64,000 nt of DNA. It comes from Magicicada septendecula (lineage: Eukaryota; Arthropoda; Insecta; Hemiptera; Cicadidae). The translations under genes were made by a program, and so were the position numbers. The notes under the pieces are model-generated. The model was not told the DNA's origin and made no database searches. It was given only the letters and a program-made list of their open reading frames with translations. Shown in pieces: positions 10,208 through 21,232 of the stretch. Location of the stretch: NCBI GenBank assembly GCA_034769895.1, contig CM068370.1, positions 47,916,344 to 47,980,343 on the forward strand. The letters run 5' to 3'. Each line of letters opens with the position of its first letter. Position 1 is the stretch's first letter.

Positions 10208-11285
10208 CAGTGGTTCCCAAAGTGGTGTCTGTGGACACTTCTAAGAAAAAATACAATATAAACTTACCATAGTTTTCTCCGATTCGTTGTGCTCTAAAAT
10301 CTAAATGTTAGAATCTTAAAACAATTAGTAGAAGATTTCAGTATTTGGGGGGGGGGGCTGAGGGATGAAGTAAAGTTCTTTTTATATGATTCCAACTTCG
10401 ACTTTAAAGACAGGTTCCATGACTTTAACTGGATTTTCAAGCTATCATACCTTGCTGATATCTTCAGTCATCTGATTGGACTCACTTTAAGCCTGCAGGG
10501 ATCTAGAATAGCATCACTATTTTCCAGGTTGGAGATAAAGCCGTAGGGATGATTAAAAAAATTGAAGCTGTGGATTCAGAGATTAGACTCTGAAATCTTC
10601 AAACAATTCCCTTCCAAGGAAGATTTCGTCCAGATGTCAGTAGAAAATGTTCCAAAGCAGATCCTCAACGTTTTTAAGTCTTATTTGGAGCAACTGCACT
10701 TGCTGCTAAGGGAATATTTTCCAGTGACATGTGGATAAGGAATCCAATTGCTGATTGGCTGTTAACTAACCTCTCTCTGACGCTACAAGAAGGAGATTCA
10801 CTGGTAGAACTTTCAACTGATAGTTCACTAAAATTATAGTTATCACAATTACAGCTAACTGACTTCTGGTTATATGTAATGACGGACTATATTGATCTTG
10901 CAAAAAAAGCTTTGAAGTGTTTTACTGTGTTTCCCTCTACATATTTGTGTGAAATCGCATTCTCCCAGCTCACATACTTGAAGTCAAAGTTAAGAAATAA
11001 ATTTGATGTCGAAAGTGACTTAATATTGAAATTATAAGACATTAACCCAATACTGCACAGATAACTTCAAAATTAGCTTCACTGTTCACATTAAACTATG
11101 TTTGACATCATTAATATTACATTTTACACGTTAAGAGAATTTTGATTTTAATTGAAATATAAGAATTTGTATCATATACTGTTTGTTTTATTTTTCAGAA
11201 CTCAGACAGGGTCCGTAAAACATTTTATTTTTTTGTTTTTTTTTTGGGAGGGGGGTCCGTGGACTGAAAAGTTTGGGAACTACTG
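10208..11285 (+). mobile_element. hAT transposon, internally deleted, decayed transposase
   Basis: Terminal inverted repeats begin CAGTGGTTCCCAAA (left) and CAGTAGTTCCCAAA (right, read inward). An 8-bp duplication CTTTAAAC/CTTTAAAT flanks them (10200-10207, 11286-11293). Inside are decayed pieces of a ZBED/SCAND3-type hAT transposase: DFNWIFKLSYLADIF and GLTLSLQGSRI near 10430-10510, and the C-terminal dimerisation region LCEIAFSQLTYLKSKLRNK near 10950-11010. Several frameshifts and stops break it, and the N-terminal half with the zinc finger and first catalytic residues is missing. Non-functional. Confidence 0.85.
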
Positions 11286-11302
11286 CTTTAAATTTTTTTC
11301 AT

Positions 11303-11333
11303 CTGAAGAACGCATCCAGTGGGTGGCCGAAAC
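11303..11333 (+). ncRNA. Hammerhead-like motif, decayed cleavage site
   Basis: CTGAAGA (11303-11309), helix II CATCC/GGGTG, then GAAAC (11329-11333). It is followed by ATT instead of GTC, and helix I does not pair. The 3' module follows at 11362. Confidence 0.35.
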
Positions 11334-11400
11334 ATTTAGACAATGACACAACAAAGGAACCGACCACGGCCAAACAGCCCGTATATAAATTCTTTTATCA

Positions 11401-11830
11401 ATGACTACAGCTGTAATAGCCTACGTAATAAATTTGTTGCAAGTTAGCAGGTCGTTACGTAAGTCAGGTTAACACTCTAAAACAGAAGTGGCTGTATTTA
11501 TGTCTCACATATGTAGAGTATAACTTTCAACTGTGGCTGAACAGCCTGGAATATTTGGACCCAAAATGGTTAACATTTGCATCCTTTGTCTTTAGGAACT
11601 TTCTAGTCTTCATGAGAGTAACAAATAACCCACTCTTTTGTTCTCTGATTAAAAAAATTACACACAATTACCACCAGATTATGCGTTGAACTACCACTGG
11701 TTCTTGTGAAAAATAAATCAAGTGTCGAGGCACAACAGCAGCTAAATCTATTACCTGTCAAGTTTGGGAGAGAAGGAAAAGACACTCTACTGAGATACAT
11801 ACAAAAGATACTACAGAACGTAACTGTCAC
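11401..11830. other. Intron sequence, no gene seen
   Basis: No structure recognised. Confidence 0.4.
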
Positions 11831-11846
11831 AGAAATACTTTTGTTG

Positions 11847-12348
11847 TTGTTGTTGTTTCTAATGGCTCAATTTGGCTCACGCCATTCTTGATCTAGCTTC
11901 CCAATAAAGACCAGGTAGGTCTTTTCTATTCTGTCTTTCTATATCCAGTTTTTCGCAGATCAGGAGGTGGTCCTTGTCCATTTTGTTTCCAGGGGATTTG
12001 CAAAGAGTGCACATCCCAGAAGTGAGGATCCTGATCCTGTTGCGGGGCCCTGCTAAGCAGTCGTGTCCTTTGGCCATGTGGAAATTGGAAACCCAATGAT
12101 CTTCTTGGAAGTTCTTTGTTCTCAGTATAGAGACTAGATATATTTTCATATAGTTTGCCTTTCAAGTCTTCTTTGGTTCTGTGATGGAAGGAAGTCTGGC
12201 AATGCTTTTTAAGTTGTTCAATCCTTCTATCTATTGTACTAAGCCTTGAAGGTTTCTGTTTTATAGATGTGCCCTTTTTAGCCAACTCGCCCGCTGCTTC
12301 ATTGTCCTTCAGTCCTCTGTGTGATGGGACCCACTGTATTACCACTCT
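11847..12348 (-). mobile_element. LINE-I, 5'-truncated, with RNase H region and perfect target duplication
   Basis: Flanked by a perfect 16-bp duplication AGAAATACTTTTGTTG (11831-11846, 12349-12364) with a (CAA)n 3' tail, so this is a young insertion. The truncated frame begins VIQWVPSHRGLKDNEAAGEL, the end of a LINE RNase H domain (WVPSH and the last acidic residue). After a frame change comes a CTLC...HLLICEKLD zinc-knuckle-like end and GLYWEARSRMA. The architecture fits RNase H-bearing LINE clades (I, LOA and relatives). The reverse transcriptase is lost by 5' truncation. Same family as 22155-22479. Confidence 0.85.
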
Positions 12349-12364
12349 AGAAATACTTTTGTTG

Positions 12365-12675
12365 ACAATGATTGTTCTAAGTCAGATGTTATAGTACATC
12401 AAGTCCTCAAATATGTAATATTCTTGAAGTATTTATTACTGCTACTGACAACTGTTCAAACTGATGGTGTATAAGCCACAGTAATGAATTTCACTCTGAT
12501 GAGTGCTTTCAACATCTTCTGATCACTAACCACACAGAAATATCCCATTCAAATGCACATCTGCTTAAATACACCCCAACCCCATTGCCCCACCCTTTCA
12601 CCTATACTCTGTGGAATTCATACATCACTCTCCCTGTAATAAACAGTAACAAAAACATGTACAAAATAGCCACAT
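12365..12675. other. Intron sequence, no gene seen
   Basis: No structure recognised. Confidence 0.4.
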
Positions 12676-13075
12676 AATGAATATATGGACAATAAACCGT
12701 ATTTTTAGAAACAAGGTATGTCGAGATAGAAAATTAAAGTTTTACAAAGTTATGGCAGTCCCTGTACTGTACTATGGGTGTATATTATGGGCAACACCCA
12801 AGAAACAACACAGTAAAATACAGGCTTTGAAAATGCCATTCTTAAGAGGAGTTAAAAAGTGTTCTAAAACTTGACTGTATACAGAATGAGGCCATAAGAT
12901 AAGAATTACAAGTTTTTAACTTGAATGAAAAATTAAAGGTTTACAAACAACGTTGGAAAGAACACTTAGAAAGAATGTCAGATTCCAGACTGGCTAAACA
13001 AGTCTGGAAATACAAACATATAGGACACAGGTGTATGGGTAGACCCAGGATGAGAAGGCTGTAAACTCAGAATAC
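12676..13075 (+). mobile_element. LINE-H 3' fragment (reverse transcriptase C-terminal region)
   Basis: Broken frames give RDRKLKFYKVMAVPVLYYG, KIQALKMPFLRGV, YKQRWKEHLERMSDSRLAKQ and GHRCMGRPRMRR. These match the C-terminal part of a common insect LINE (LKFYKVMAxPxLLYGSE, RIQAAEMRFLR, RIPKQ, GRPRKRW). At least two frame breaks. Related copies at 25140, 43233 (minus) and 56110 (minus). Confidence 0.8.
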
Positions 13076-13429
13076 ATAAACACAAGAACAGATACTAAGA
13101 ACAGAAATATTCAAATAAAAACAAACAAAGTTGATTTAATACAAATTTTAATTTTATTAAAAACTACTCAAGTTCAAATATTAAAAAAGATAATTCAAAA
13201 TAACAATACTAACATAAACAAGAATAATTTATAAAACCAATAAAACAGCATATTGCTAATACACACTACAACAATGAAATATTAAAATTGTGATACAAAT
13301 CAATATATTTCCTTGTTTCTGATGAAGCAGAATTTTTCTGCAAAACACACGTAAGACAAAATAATATGTGTACACTTGCAGAAGTTTGTTATTATGACAA
13401 ATTATACTATTTATATGAAATATACTAAC
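13076..13429. other. Intron sequence next to the donor
   Basis: AT-rich, nothing recognised beyond the splice donor at its right end. Confidence 0.4.
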
Positions 13430-13551
13430 AGACTGCATGTATATCCTTCGTATGCATTGGCCTGCAGTCAATCTGTGACCGCTTCTGTGGTCCAGCTGTA
13501 ACCTTGTTTTCACGAACCATATCGGATTGGTAGCGGAACAGGCAACAAAAC
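13430..13551 (-). CDS. rim2: Mitochondrial pyrimidine nucleotide carrier (rim2-like), exon with repeat-2 signature
   Basis: A 122-nt exon: two bases completing a split Gly codon, then 40 codons. The acceptor is TTGTTTCAG and the donor GTTAGT. It encodes (G)[20 protein letters not shown], then [15 protein letters not shown] and IYMQS. PIWxxKTRLQLD is the carrier signature of repeat 2 in which Trp replaces the usual acidic residue; this is typical of the SLC25A32/33/36 group. Drosophila rim2 has [16 protein letters not shown] at this place. The frame is intact and joins in phase to the exon at 29-254. The preceding exons (signature 1 and the VAPSRAIYF region of the family) were not found up to 64000, so they lie further right or are missed. 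Confidence 0.93.
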
Positions 13552-13644
13552 CTGAAACAATGAACAATTCTATAAGCGCACATGGTTACATACAGTTAAA
13601 CGATTCACACATTGAATCCTTAAAATCGTAGTGACCATCAATCA

Positions 13645-14372
13645 ATGAATTTTTCAGTGAAGGGTTTGTGAAGATCGGTAAAAATATAACACAAATTTTA
13701 ACTTATTTGTGTCGACGTTTTGACAATGTTTATTGTCATCATCAGGACCTGTGTATGAATACAAAAGAATTGTCAAACACAACAGAACAATTATTTGAGT
13801 GAACGTGTTTGTGTGTGTGAGTGTGTGTCTGCACACGCGTGTGCATGCGTTTCTATGTATCATTGTATATGTGAAGGAGTTGAGATAGTTTGTTTTACAT
13901 CTTCAAATGCTTTCGTTAAAGACAACAAGAAATTTATAATATCACAGAAATTAATTTATACAATATTATAATTTAAATTACTCATAATGTAATGGTATTT
14001 TTTAATTAATTATAAAAGCAGTAATCAACAATTAGATATTAGAATTGGTACAGAAAACGTTTATACATATACCAGTCAACATATAGCATAGTAAAATATA
14101 GGTATTATAGCATATATAACATATATTATAGCTAAATACAAATTAAGGGATGTTTAATTATGTACTTATTAAAAGTTATTTTTAAGATGTGTTTCACTCA
14201 CTACTGGTATTAAAACAATCATTAATTTAGAAAATTCTAAATTACACAATAACTGTAGAACTTTACGAACTTACATCAGATAATTTACATAATGTTACAC
14301 TTGATAGATAGGTTTACCATAAACTTGTGTTTGTAAACTTACTCACAAACCCTTCACCAAAAAATTCACACA
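13645..14372. mobile_element. Inverted-repeat element with a hammerhead-like arm
   Basis: Ends are TGAATTTTTCAGTGAAGGG and, inverted, TGAATTTTTTGGTGAAGGG, followed by TTTGTGA on both sides. The interior is AT-rich and non-coding. A hammerhead-like motif is at 13714-13745 on the minus strand. Confidence 0.5.
13714..13745 (-). ncRNA. Hammerhead motif with one core substitution
   Basis: On the minus strand: CTGATGA, a 7-bp helix II (TGACAAT/ATTGTCA) with an AAAC loop, then AAAC and GTC. Helix I is GTC/GAC. Everything fits except that the conserved G before AAA is A, a change expected to abolish cleavage. Confidence 0.5.
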
Positions 14373-14864
14373 TTATTTACTCTTAACATGGAAAAGACAG
14401 AAAAGAAACCTCAGAAGTGTGATATTTTAAATGTGGGTTACTTTGCTTATTCAGTGGAGAACACAATTCTGCTTTACCTATGCATTTCTCAAGTATATTT
14501 TGTAAATAGTTGTATATTTTGTAACTTTAGTTTTCCCCACTCTTTATCACTTGAGTGTTAAGTGTATTGTTTGTTATCTGTAGTTATTATCAGTTTCAAG
14601 GATTAAGTTAAAGGCTTTTCTGGCTCATGAAAACCAATCTGACCACTGCTCTCAAGACAGTTCAACAATCATCCAGCTTTTTACATAAATACATTTGGCA
14701 TGTGAGAATATCCACTAGATATGCCACTAATGTTTCTTCAAGGCTAAACACTTATGGCATGGGATCCTGTGGTCACTGTCACACTGTTGATTACACTAGC
14801 TCCAAAGCTTCGTCCTTCCCTGTACTGGCTGTTCAGGAATTCATTTAACCTTTCAGGCAGGTAA
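14373..14864. other. No gene seen
   Basis: AT-rich sequence without recognised structure. Confidence 0.4.
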
Positions 14865-14866
14865 TA

Positions 14867-15474
14867 CAGTAATCCCCTGTTATAACGGACAGCTCTAAGA
14901 AGCATGGAACATTGAAAAATTAAAGACAATCAGGTTCAAAAATAACACTCAGTAACGCTAGATAATGTGAGCGAACTAAAGACCACTTCAACTTTGTCAC
15001 TGAGTATGTTCAACAAAACCATATTACCCTATTATAATCACTTGTATCACCTTCATGAATTATTGATTAAAGAAAATCAACTTAATTAATCTGAAAAAGT
15101 TAGTTATTTTTTAAGCCAATAAATATTAAAAGGGATTCTGGCACTATGTTTGAAAAAGATAGACATTGGACAAAGTTTTTACAATAATTATGAGTATTTG
15201 TGTAAAATATAAAGTATTGAACTAATGGACTGTTTTTAGACAGTAATTGTGTTTTTACACAATAGTGTTCACAGTATTTTGTATAAGATATAACTGTTTT
15301 TTATTGCAGTACTGCTATAGTGTTATCTATTTTATATAAATGTAGTAAAATAAATAGTTCCTATTTTTATCCATGTAGTTTAAATGAGTTGTATCAATAT
15401 TACAAGGAACGGACTTTCAGTTTTTAATGGGCATCTCAAAGCCCCTATTGGTCAATTATAATGGGTGATTACTG
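14867..15474. mobile_element. pogo/Tigger-like MITE
   Basis: Ends CAGTAATCCCCTGTTATAA (left) and, inverted, CAGTAATCACCCATTATAA (right), with TA on both sides (14865-14866, 15475-15476). TA duplication and a CAGTAnnCCC-TATAA end are typical of pogo-type Tc1/mariner elements. The 608-bp interior has no transposase. Confidence 0.7.
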
Positions 15475-15639
15475 TATTTAAGGTTTTAGTTACACCCTAC
15501 CATAATAGATGTCTTTTACACCATACTGAACTCCATTTTCTCAGTTGATACTACTTTTAATATCTTCGCTTTGTAACCCAATTCCGACAATATAAATGGC
15601 TCACAAGAAAACATTTCAACCTGTCTTTATACAGTAAAA

Positions 15640-15960
15640 CTCTGATCTATTATAATCAGATAACTAAACCCACCTGGCTGTATGGAATTCAACTCTGGAG
15701 GTGCGCGAAAGATAGTAACATCAGCATAATACAAACATTCCAAAACAAAGTTTTGCGGACCACAGTGAATGCGTATGTTAGAAACGCCGATATCCACAGA
15801 GATCTAGGTATTCTAACAATTAAAGAAGAGATTAAAAGGTCTGCGAAGAAGCATGAAGAAAGGCTTCACCTCCACGAAAATGCAGAAGTTCTTCACCTGC
15901 TGGACAATTAACACGTGTTCCGAAGACCGAAGAGAACAAAGCCATTTGAACTTGTGTAGT
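15640..15960 (+). mobile_element. Jockey-clade LINE, ORF2 C-terminal fragment
   Basis: A nearly open stretch encodes ITKPTWLYGIQLWRCAKDS, FQNKVLRTTVNAYVRNAD, IHRDLGILTIKEEIKRSA and KKHEERLHLHENAEVLHLLD. This matches the end of Jockey-type reverse transcriptases (TYGIQLWG, IQRFQNKVLR, RDLGIPTVKEEI). One stop replaces a Thr/His-region codon at 15909, then KRTKPFELV ends at the family's natural stop near 15957. Relatively young. Confidence 0.85.
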
Positions 15961-18737
15961 GTTTTGTGTTATAAAAGCAGAGCATTGTGCGTGGGTGGGA
16001 GTGTTTAGTTAAGAAGAACAGAATTAACTAAATGATGTAATTGGACTTAATTTGGCTGATATGTATTTAGTATTAAGAGGTATCAGAGATAAGCTGATGG
16101 TAGGTCTTACAGACCAGTTTGAACATGTTAAACTCAATTATTAAAAAAACAAAAAACAAAAACTTTGTAATCCTAAGAAAGGAATTCCTTTGGTTATAAG
16201 GAACAAGGTAGTGACAAAAAATAATGACCTCTCCCCTAGTCCTCAAATTATTTAATAATAACTAGTACTTTTGTACTTTTGTTTTAGTACATTAGTTTAA
16301 TGTACATGTAGCTGCTACTTACTGATTTTTAGTGTACCTGAAATATCATTTTGGCTTTTTAATTAATCCAGTGGCTGTTTAAACACAATGTTTAAAGGCA
16401 GCTTGTTTATTTTATAAATTGAATGAAGGAATCACGTTGGACCCCAACCAAGACTTTCATGCAGAGCCCTGTGAAGAAACTTTTACAGTTGTATTAAAGG
16501 CTGAATAATATGATTCCCTTTGTAAAACTCAAATGGTGTTTTTAAATGTGTGCCAATGTTGATACATACTGTCACATATTTCAGTGAAAAGCGCGGGTAC
16601 ATTAACTAAAATCCAGCAAAAAAAATGTATTACACGTAACACGAAGTGCAAATAAACTTAATAAATATTAAATAAACAATATTAACAGAAATGAAATGCT
16701 TCAAGTAAAACTGATCGAACTTAAAACATAAGAAAAAGTACAAATTATAATGACTAGCAGTTACATGTATCAAAGTGCAAGGATACAATATTTAAACGTA
16801 ATGCTTTTTCTTTTGCTTTCAGAGAAAAAACTGATAATTGTTATTAATCTTATTATCCTGTTTCAGATAAACATTTCCAATAAAATCATATATTTTGCTC
16901 TCCAACAACGATGCCCCCTCAGGGGCCAGTGTTGCCTTCATCCTCACATACACACGACTCTGTCTCCAGACAGTATCAGGGACTGATCCAGCAAGCACTT
17001 TGGGGAGGGGGGATATGAAAAGTTGGACCATTCTTTAATGGTCTTAAGTATACACGATAGGAATGAGTGAAGATAAAAATACAATGTGTTCGTATCAACA
17101 CAATACCTTTATTAAAGTACAAGTATAAATTCTTATCTGTGTTTGTCCTTATCTTTTCATTTTCTTTTAATAAACTTACAGTTTAAAATACACACTTCTC
17201 AGTTTAGCTGTGCACCAAACATAAATTAACGTGGTGGTAAGGTAAGGTACAGTTACAATTTAAAGTACGCCTAATTTTAGAGTAAAACCATGAACCTACA
17301 TAACGTGATATGAGTTTTGTACCAATTTACGATAACAAAACTATTCTACAATCAGATGATGATGAAAAACGTTTGTCTGAAGTGACCATGGGGGGAATTT
17401 CTCTCCATCACCGTGATCTGCGCGTGGACTGAAAAAACAACAACACACACACACTCAATATTATATATTGTCTATACAGTATATAATATAATTTACATAA
17501 TAATATAATCAAATTATTGTTTATATTACTAATAAAAAACTGGAAGTGGCTCCGACGTAGAGCTCTGAAAAGAAAGAGTTCGACGATTCGCTTTCAAAAC
17601 AATTAACATAATTATGTAAAACACTTAATTTTCATGGGGGGGGGGGGTGTTGCGCGATTCTGTAATCTTTCCACGCGTTGAGGGAATGTTTGGTTGACAT
17701 CGTAGGGAAAGTTTACTGCCACGCGACGGCAACACTGCAAGCAAGAACAGATCCACACCGATACTCCAGCTGTGCGTGTGCGTTGCGTGTTAAGAACTGC
17801 GCAAAAACAACAAGCGTGTAATTTATGTCAGTTTAAACGCTGTGTTTATTTAGTAATGCCAACCGCTTTGTGTATTAATAATTTTCTGACTTTGGGTAAT
17901 GAGGTGACTCTACAAATGTACGGCTTTATTTGTGTGTGTGTGTGTACGCGCGCGCGCAGTACCAGCAACTGCTTGGCTATAGTTCTTACTCGTCAAGATT
18001 CGCACTTGTCACCTTTTTCAACTAGCAAATATCAGCTATTTCTCCTTCCTTACTGCTGCTTTTCTACGAACAGTACTTACATTAATTAACAGGTAACTTA
18101 ATTTCTACGCTTATGTTAGTTCAGTAATAGCCTACGCGTTTTAGCCGCTTGCAAGGTCACTGAAAAAAAGGAAAATCTATGTTGTCTGATAACGGAAAAG
18201 AGCCTAATGTGTCAATTATTGTATTACCGTTGTGTACCGTAGGCCTACGTCAAGCTTAGCACAGAACACAAAACACACTAATGAAGGGCTTACGCTCCCC
18301 TGAGCGTTAACAAGCTTGTAGAAATCGTTTCCTAGTTTTGCCGCATGTCTTATGACGTGTCAACTGCCTGTCAGTAATTTAACTCCGATGTTCCGAAACA
18401 TTCTCCGATTCGCGCCATGAATGAATGAAAAATAATTAGTTTTTAATTTTATACGTTACGAACCCCCCCCCCCCGATTTTAAACTAAAAGAGTCTTTCCC
18501 AGCACTATAAAAGCTGATTAAAATCTACAGAGGCACAACTGACTGAAGAACCGATACCGTGTCATGAATTGACAATCGAGTCACATCCACTTTAGACTTA
18601 GGACGAGTGTTTGTTTTTGGCCTGTTGCTTTTTGTCACATGTAACAAATATAAAATTTACATAGATTATTTTAAAATTTAATCGAAATCGAAACGTCGTT
18701 TATCTCGAAAAGTGCAAAATTGTAGAAGTAATATCAG
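15961..18737. other. No gene seen; mostly unassigned sequence
   Basis: 16000-16260 may hold Jockey 3' UTR. A GC-richer patch at 16900-17030 reads VWRQSRVYVRMKATLAPEGA on the minus strand but matches nothing I know. A G homopolymer (13 G) ends at 17648, a GT/CG run is at 17931-17960 and a C homopolymer near 18463-18474. 17690-17830 is CpG-richer than its surroundings. Confidence 0.4.
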
Positions 18738-19165
18738 CAGGGGCGTATTTTTCGAGGAGGGGACCAGAGATCCGTTGTCAACTGTCAAAATAAAATTGAC
18801 GAATTTTGTTAATCTCTCAATTTTAGGCTCGTTTATTATTTTTTCCAGCAGGTAACCCATACAAGCAGGTGGTGTATCACACAGCATTTACGTTTGAAAT
18901 ATGGAATATAGAAAAACAATTCAGTCATTATCTTCTCATCAACGTTTCAATAACACGTATATTTATTGTGTTATTAACGTTTACTTTAAAGAGACTGATT
19001 TCAAGATGTCATCACGTTTTTGAACTTCAGGAATTATCACACGTTTTTCAGCCACTTTAAAGATACTACAGTAATGTTGATTAGTTTAATTTGTTTTTCT
19101 TTTGTATGAAGCCGACTCGACGAGAGCCCAGACCCTCCCAAGGTCAAATTCTAGATACGCCACTG
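18738..19165 (-). mobile_element. Family C non-autonomous hAT element
   Basis: Inverted relative to 28684-29103: starts CAGGGGCGTATTT and ends TCTAGATACGCCACTG. Shares internal motifs with other copies (ACGAATTTTGTTAATCTC, CCACTTTAAAGAT, TTTTGTATGAAGCC). No coding sequence. Confidence 0.8.
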
Positions 19166-19289
19166 AATAAACCCAACTAGGTTAGGTTGTTAGGTTTGGA
19201 TTGGTTTAACAATTAAAAAAGTACAATTACACGATATAAAAATAACAAAATACGCATTTCTTGTAACCAAAGGGTTGAGATCCGAAATT
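19166..19289. other. Short unassigned spacer
   Basis: No feature seen. Confidence 0.4.
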
Positions 19290-19868
19290 ATACTCCTTAC
19301 GTTTTCAGAAGGCACCTAAGAGATTAGGAGACCCTCGCCCACCAACGCGCCTCACACACACGCGCGACCAGTTTGACCTGCCTCTAATGGCGCTTAGATG
19401 AGTCACCTACTAGGCATTGAACGACAAAACTATGAAAATTTGTATTCTAGATTTTACATAAGTTATGATACATTTTTTGGATTCTATATTCAATTTCCTT
19501 CAAAATGGGTCCAAACACGAAATAATTACGACATTTATGAGCTTTAAAAAGACGCCAAACACTATTCTACGTGTTAGCTGTTTGGCGTCCTTTTAAAGCT
19601 CATAAATGTCGCAATTATTTCGTGTTTGGACCCATTTTCAAGGAAATTGAATATAGAATCCAAAAAATGTATCATAACTTATGTAAAATCTAGAATAGAA
19701 ATTTTCATAGTTTTGTCGTTCAATGCCTAGTAGGTGACTCATCGAAGCACCATTAGAGGCAGGTCAAACTGGTCGCGCGCGCGCGTCTGTGTGTGTGTGA
19801 GTGAGTGCCCGTTGGAGGGCAAGGGTCTCCTAATCTCTTAGGTGCCTTCCGAAAACGTAAGGAGTATA
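19290..19868. mobile_element. Near-perfect palindromic (foldback) element
   Basis: Left arm 19290-19560 and right arm 19580-19868 are inverted copies with a 19-bp centre (19561-19579). Over most of the arm only a handful of bases differ. The main divergence is a CA/CG dinucleotide stretch near 19355 and 19770, which is longer in the right arm. Ends ATACTCCTTACGTTTTC. No coding capacity; a MITE-like element with very long terminal repeats. Confidence 0.9.
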
Positions 19869-20503
19869 ATGTCTCCCGTTTCAAATCAATCTACAAAACA
19901 CCTGATTAATATCACATTTTCTGGAAATCGGGCCGTTTCTCGCCACTACGAACGCCAGTCGGTAATACGCAAATTGTGTTTATCAAATCGAGTCGTCTCT
20001 GTTGGTGAAACTGTAAAAACAAAAATTACGACGAAACGCTCCCCAGGGGGGGGGGGGAGTAGCGAACGCCAAATTCAACAGGACTCTGGGAAGTCGACGT
20101 CCGCGCTGCGATAATTTTAGCACTGGCAAGGTCAGGTTCAAGGCTGCCCGACTGACTGATGAGACCGGATCGTATTACAACGCGCGCGCACACATCTGTT
20201 TACACACGGGCACTTCACTCTGCTCTGCCCTCTTCGCGTATTGTCATTAGTAATTGTGGCGCGCACGTACAACAGTCAAAGACAATTGACAATATATTGC
20301 GGCACAGAATTTCTCTGTGTACACGTGACATTTTTATGATATTCAAATGATTCCCAATCAACAATATGTAATTATTATATGACTCCCCAATCCCCCCAAA
20401 CACATACACACAATCATAAGTTGAAAAGAGTAAAGGGGTCCCAGTACTCTTGCCCGGAAGCGTATAAGCTAAAATTCGAATTATCATCACATTAAGTATC
20501 ATA
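19869..20503. other. CpG-rich unassigned region
   Basis: 19920-20330 is clearly richer in CG dinucleotides than the surroundings (for example TCGACGTCCGCGCTGCG near 20093). It has a 10-G run near 20046. No splice-bounded coding exon was recognised. Could be a promoter or a GC-rich repeat. Confidence 0.3.
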
Positions 20504-20506
20504 TAA

Positions 20507-21232
20507 AGGCTCCCCTACACACCTTCCAATCCAATCCGATCCGATCTCCAGTTTAGGAAAGGAGATCGCTATCCATACTGTCCAATTTCTTTCACCGATC
20601 TCGTCATTTTAGTCAGTACCATTGAAATTCCCGACCTGGTAACACCCTCGTAATGGCACCGTTTTTGTCAAAAAATTAAAAAATCGGGGTTGCTCTTACA
20701 ACACTGTTGATCCTCCAAAAGCCCCCACCAGAAAGGAAATATTGGGCAAAAAAGTGGTTAAAGGAAAGACAGAAATTTACCCATTCGATATTGTTGAAGC
20801 AATCGAACTCGGACGATTTTCGAATTTTTTACGAATGAATGAACAATGTTTTATGGAATTGCTGAGAATGGTAAAGCCGTTCATAGAAAAACGTAATACC
20901 ATTTTGCGAGTTCAATAAAATATTTCTACATTCGTCTTCAGCCATTTTACTCACTATATACTCAAAACAAAATGAAAACACGTTCAACAACTTGCAGTCC
21001 GCTGAAAAGAAACAACTAATCGGAACCGACGCCCGACTGCGCTACACACTATACGATCTAGGATGGAAGGTGGAAGGGATCTCTCCTAAGTCGGCTAGTC
21101 GGATGGGTAGGACCGCCCGACCTTCCTAAATCGGATTCCAACTTTTTTGTACGGACGATCGTCCCACACACTATACAATTTGCTATTTTCATCCTACATT
21201 TAGGGCATCGGATCGGATTGGACTGAGGGGCC
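20507..21232 (+). mobile_element. PIF/Harbinger transposon, internal-deletion derivative
   Basis: Ends GGCTCCCCTACACACC...CCAATCCGATCCGAT and, inverted, GGCCCCTCAGTCCAATCCGATCCGAT, with TAA on both sides, matching the TWA target choice of the superfamily. Near 20740-20900 a short open stretch reads KKWLKERQKFTHSNIVEAI, then ELGRFSNFLRMNEQCFMELL and RMVKPFIEKRNTILR. This matches the N-terminal part of HARBI1-like nucleases (FxNFLRM, ELLxMVxPFIxK). The catalytic region is deleted. Confidence 0.8.

Larger units (their letters stand above)
10040..11400. mobile_element. Hammerhead hairpin element split by a hAT insertion
   Basis: The left part (10040-10207, minus) and right part (11286-11400, plus) carry inverted copies of the same sequence: CCTCCAGTGAGTGGCTGAAAC on minus against CATCCAGTGGGTGGCCGAAAC on plus, each followed by TTTA-ACAAT and ACA-AACAAAG. 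The right half ends with the 3' module GACCACGGCCAAACAGCCCG shared with other hammerhead elements. A hAT element sits in the loop. Confidence 0.6.
255..13429 (-). other. 13.2-kb intron of the rim2-like carrier gene
   Basis: Minus-strand intron running from a GTTAGT donor at 13429 to the CAG acceptor just right of 254. The donor chosen keeps the reading frame (phase 0) and gives [14 protein letters not shown], the same spacing as RVYAQGGVAAFYKG in Drosophila. The intron is filled with repeats listed separately. The sequence outside those repeats (for example 255-602) shows nothing else recognisable. Confidence 0.9.

Noticed and set aside
17772-18089. 105-codon plus frame as a host gene
   Set aside because: No domain, contains translated GT/CG dinucleotide runs, and has no splice or start context that stands out.
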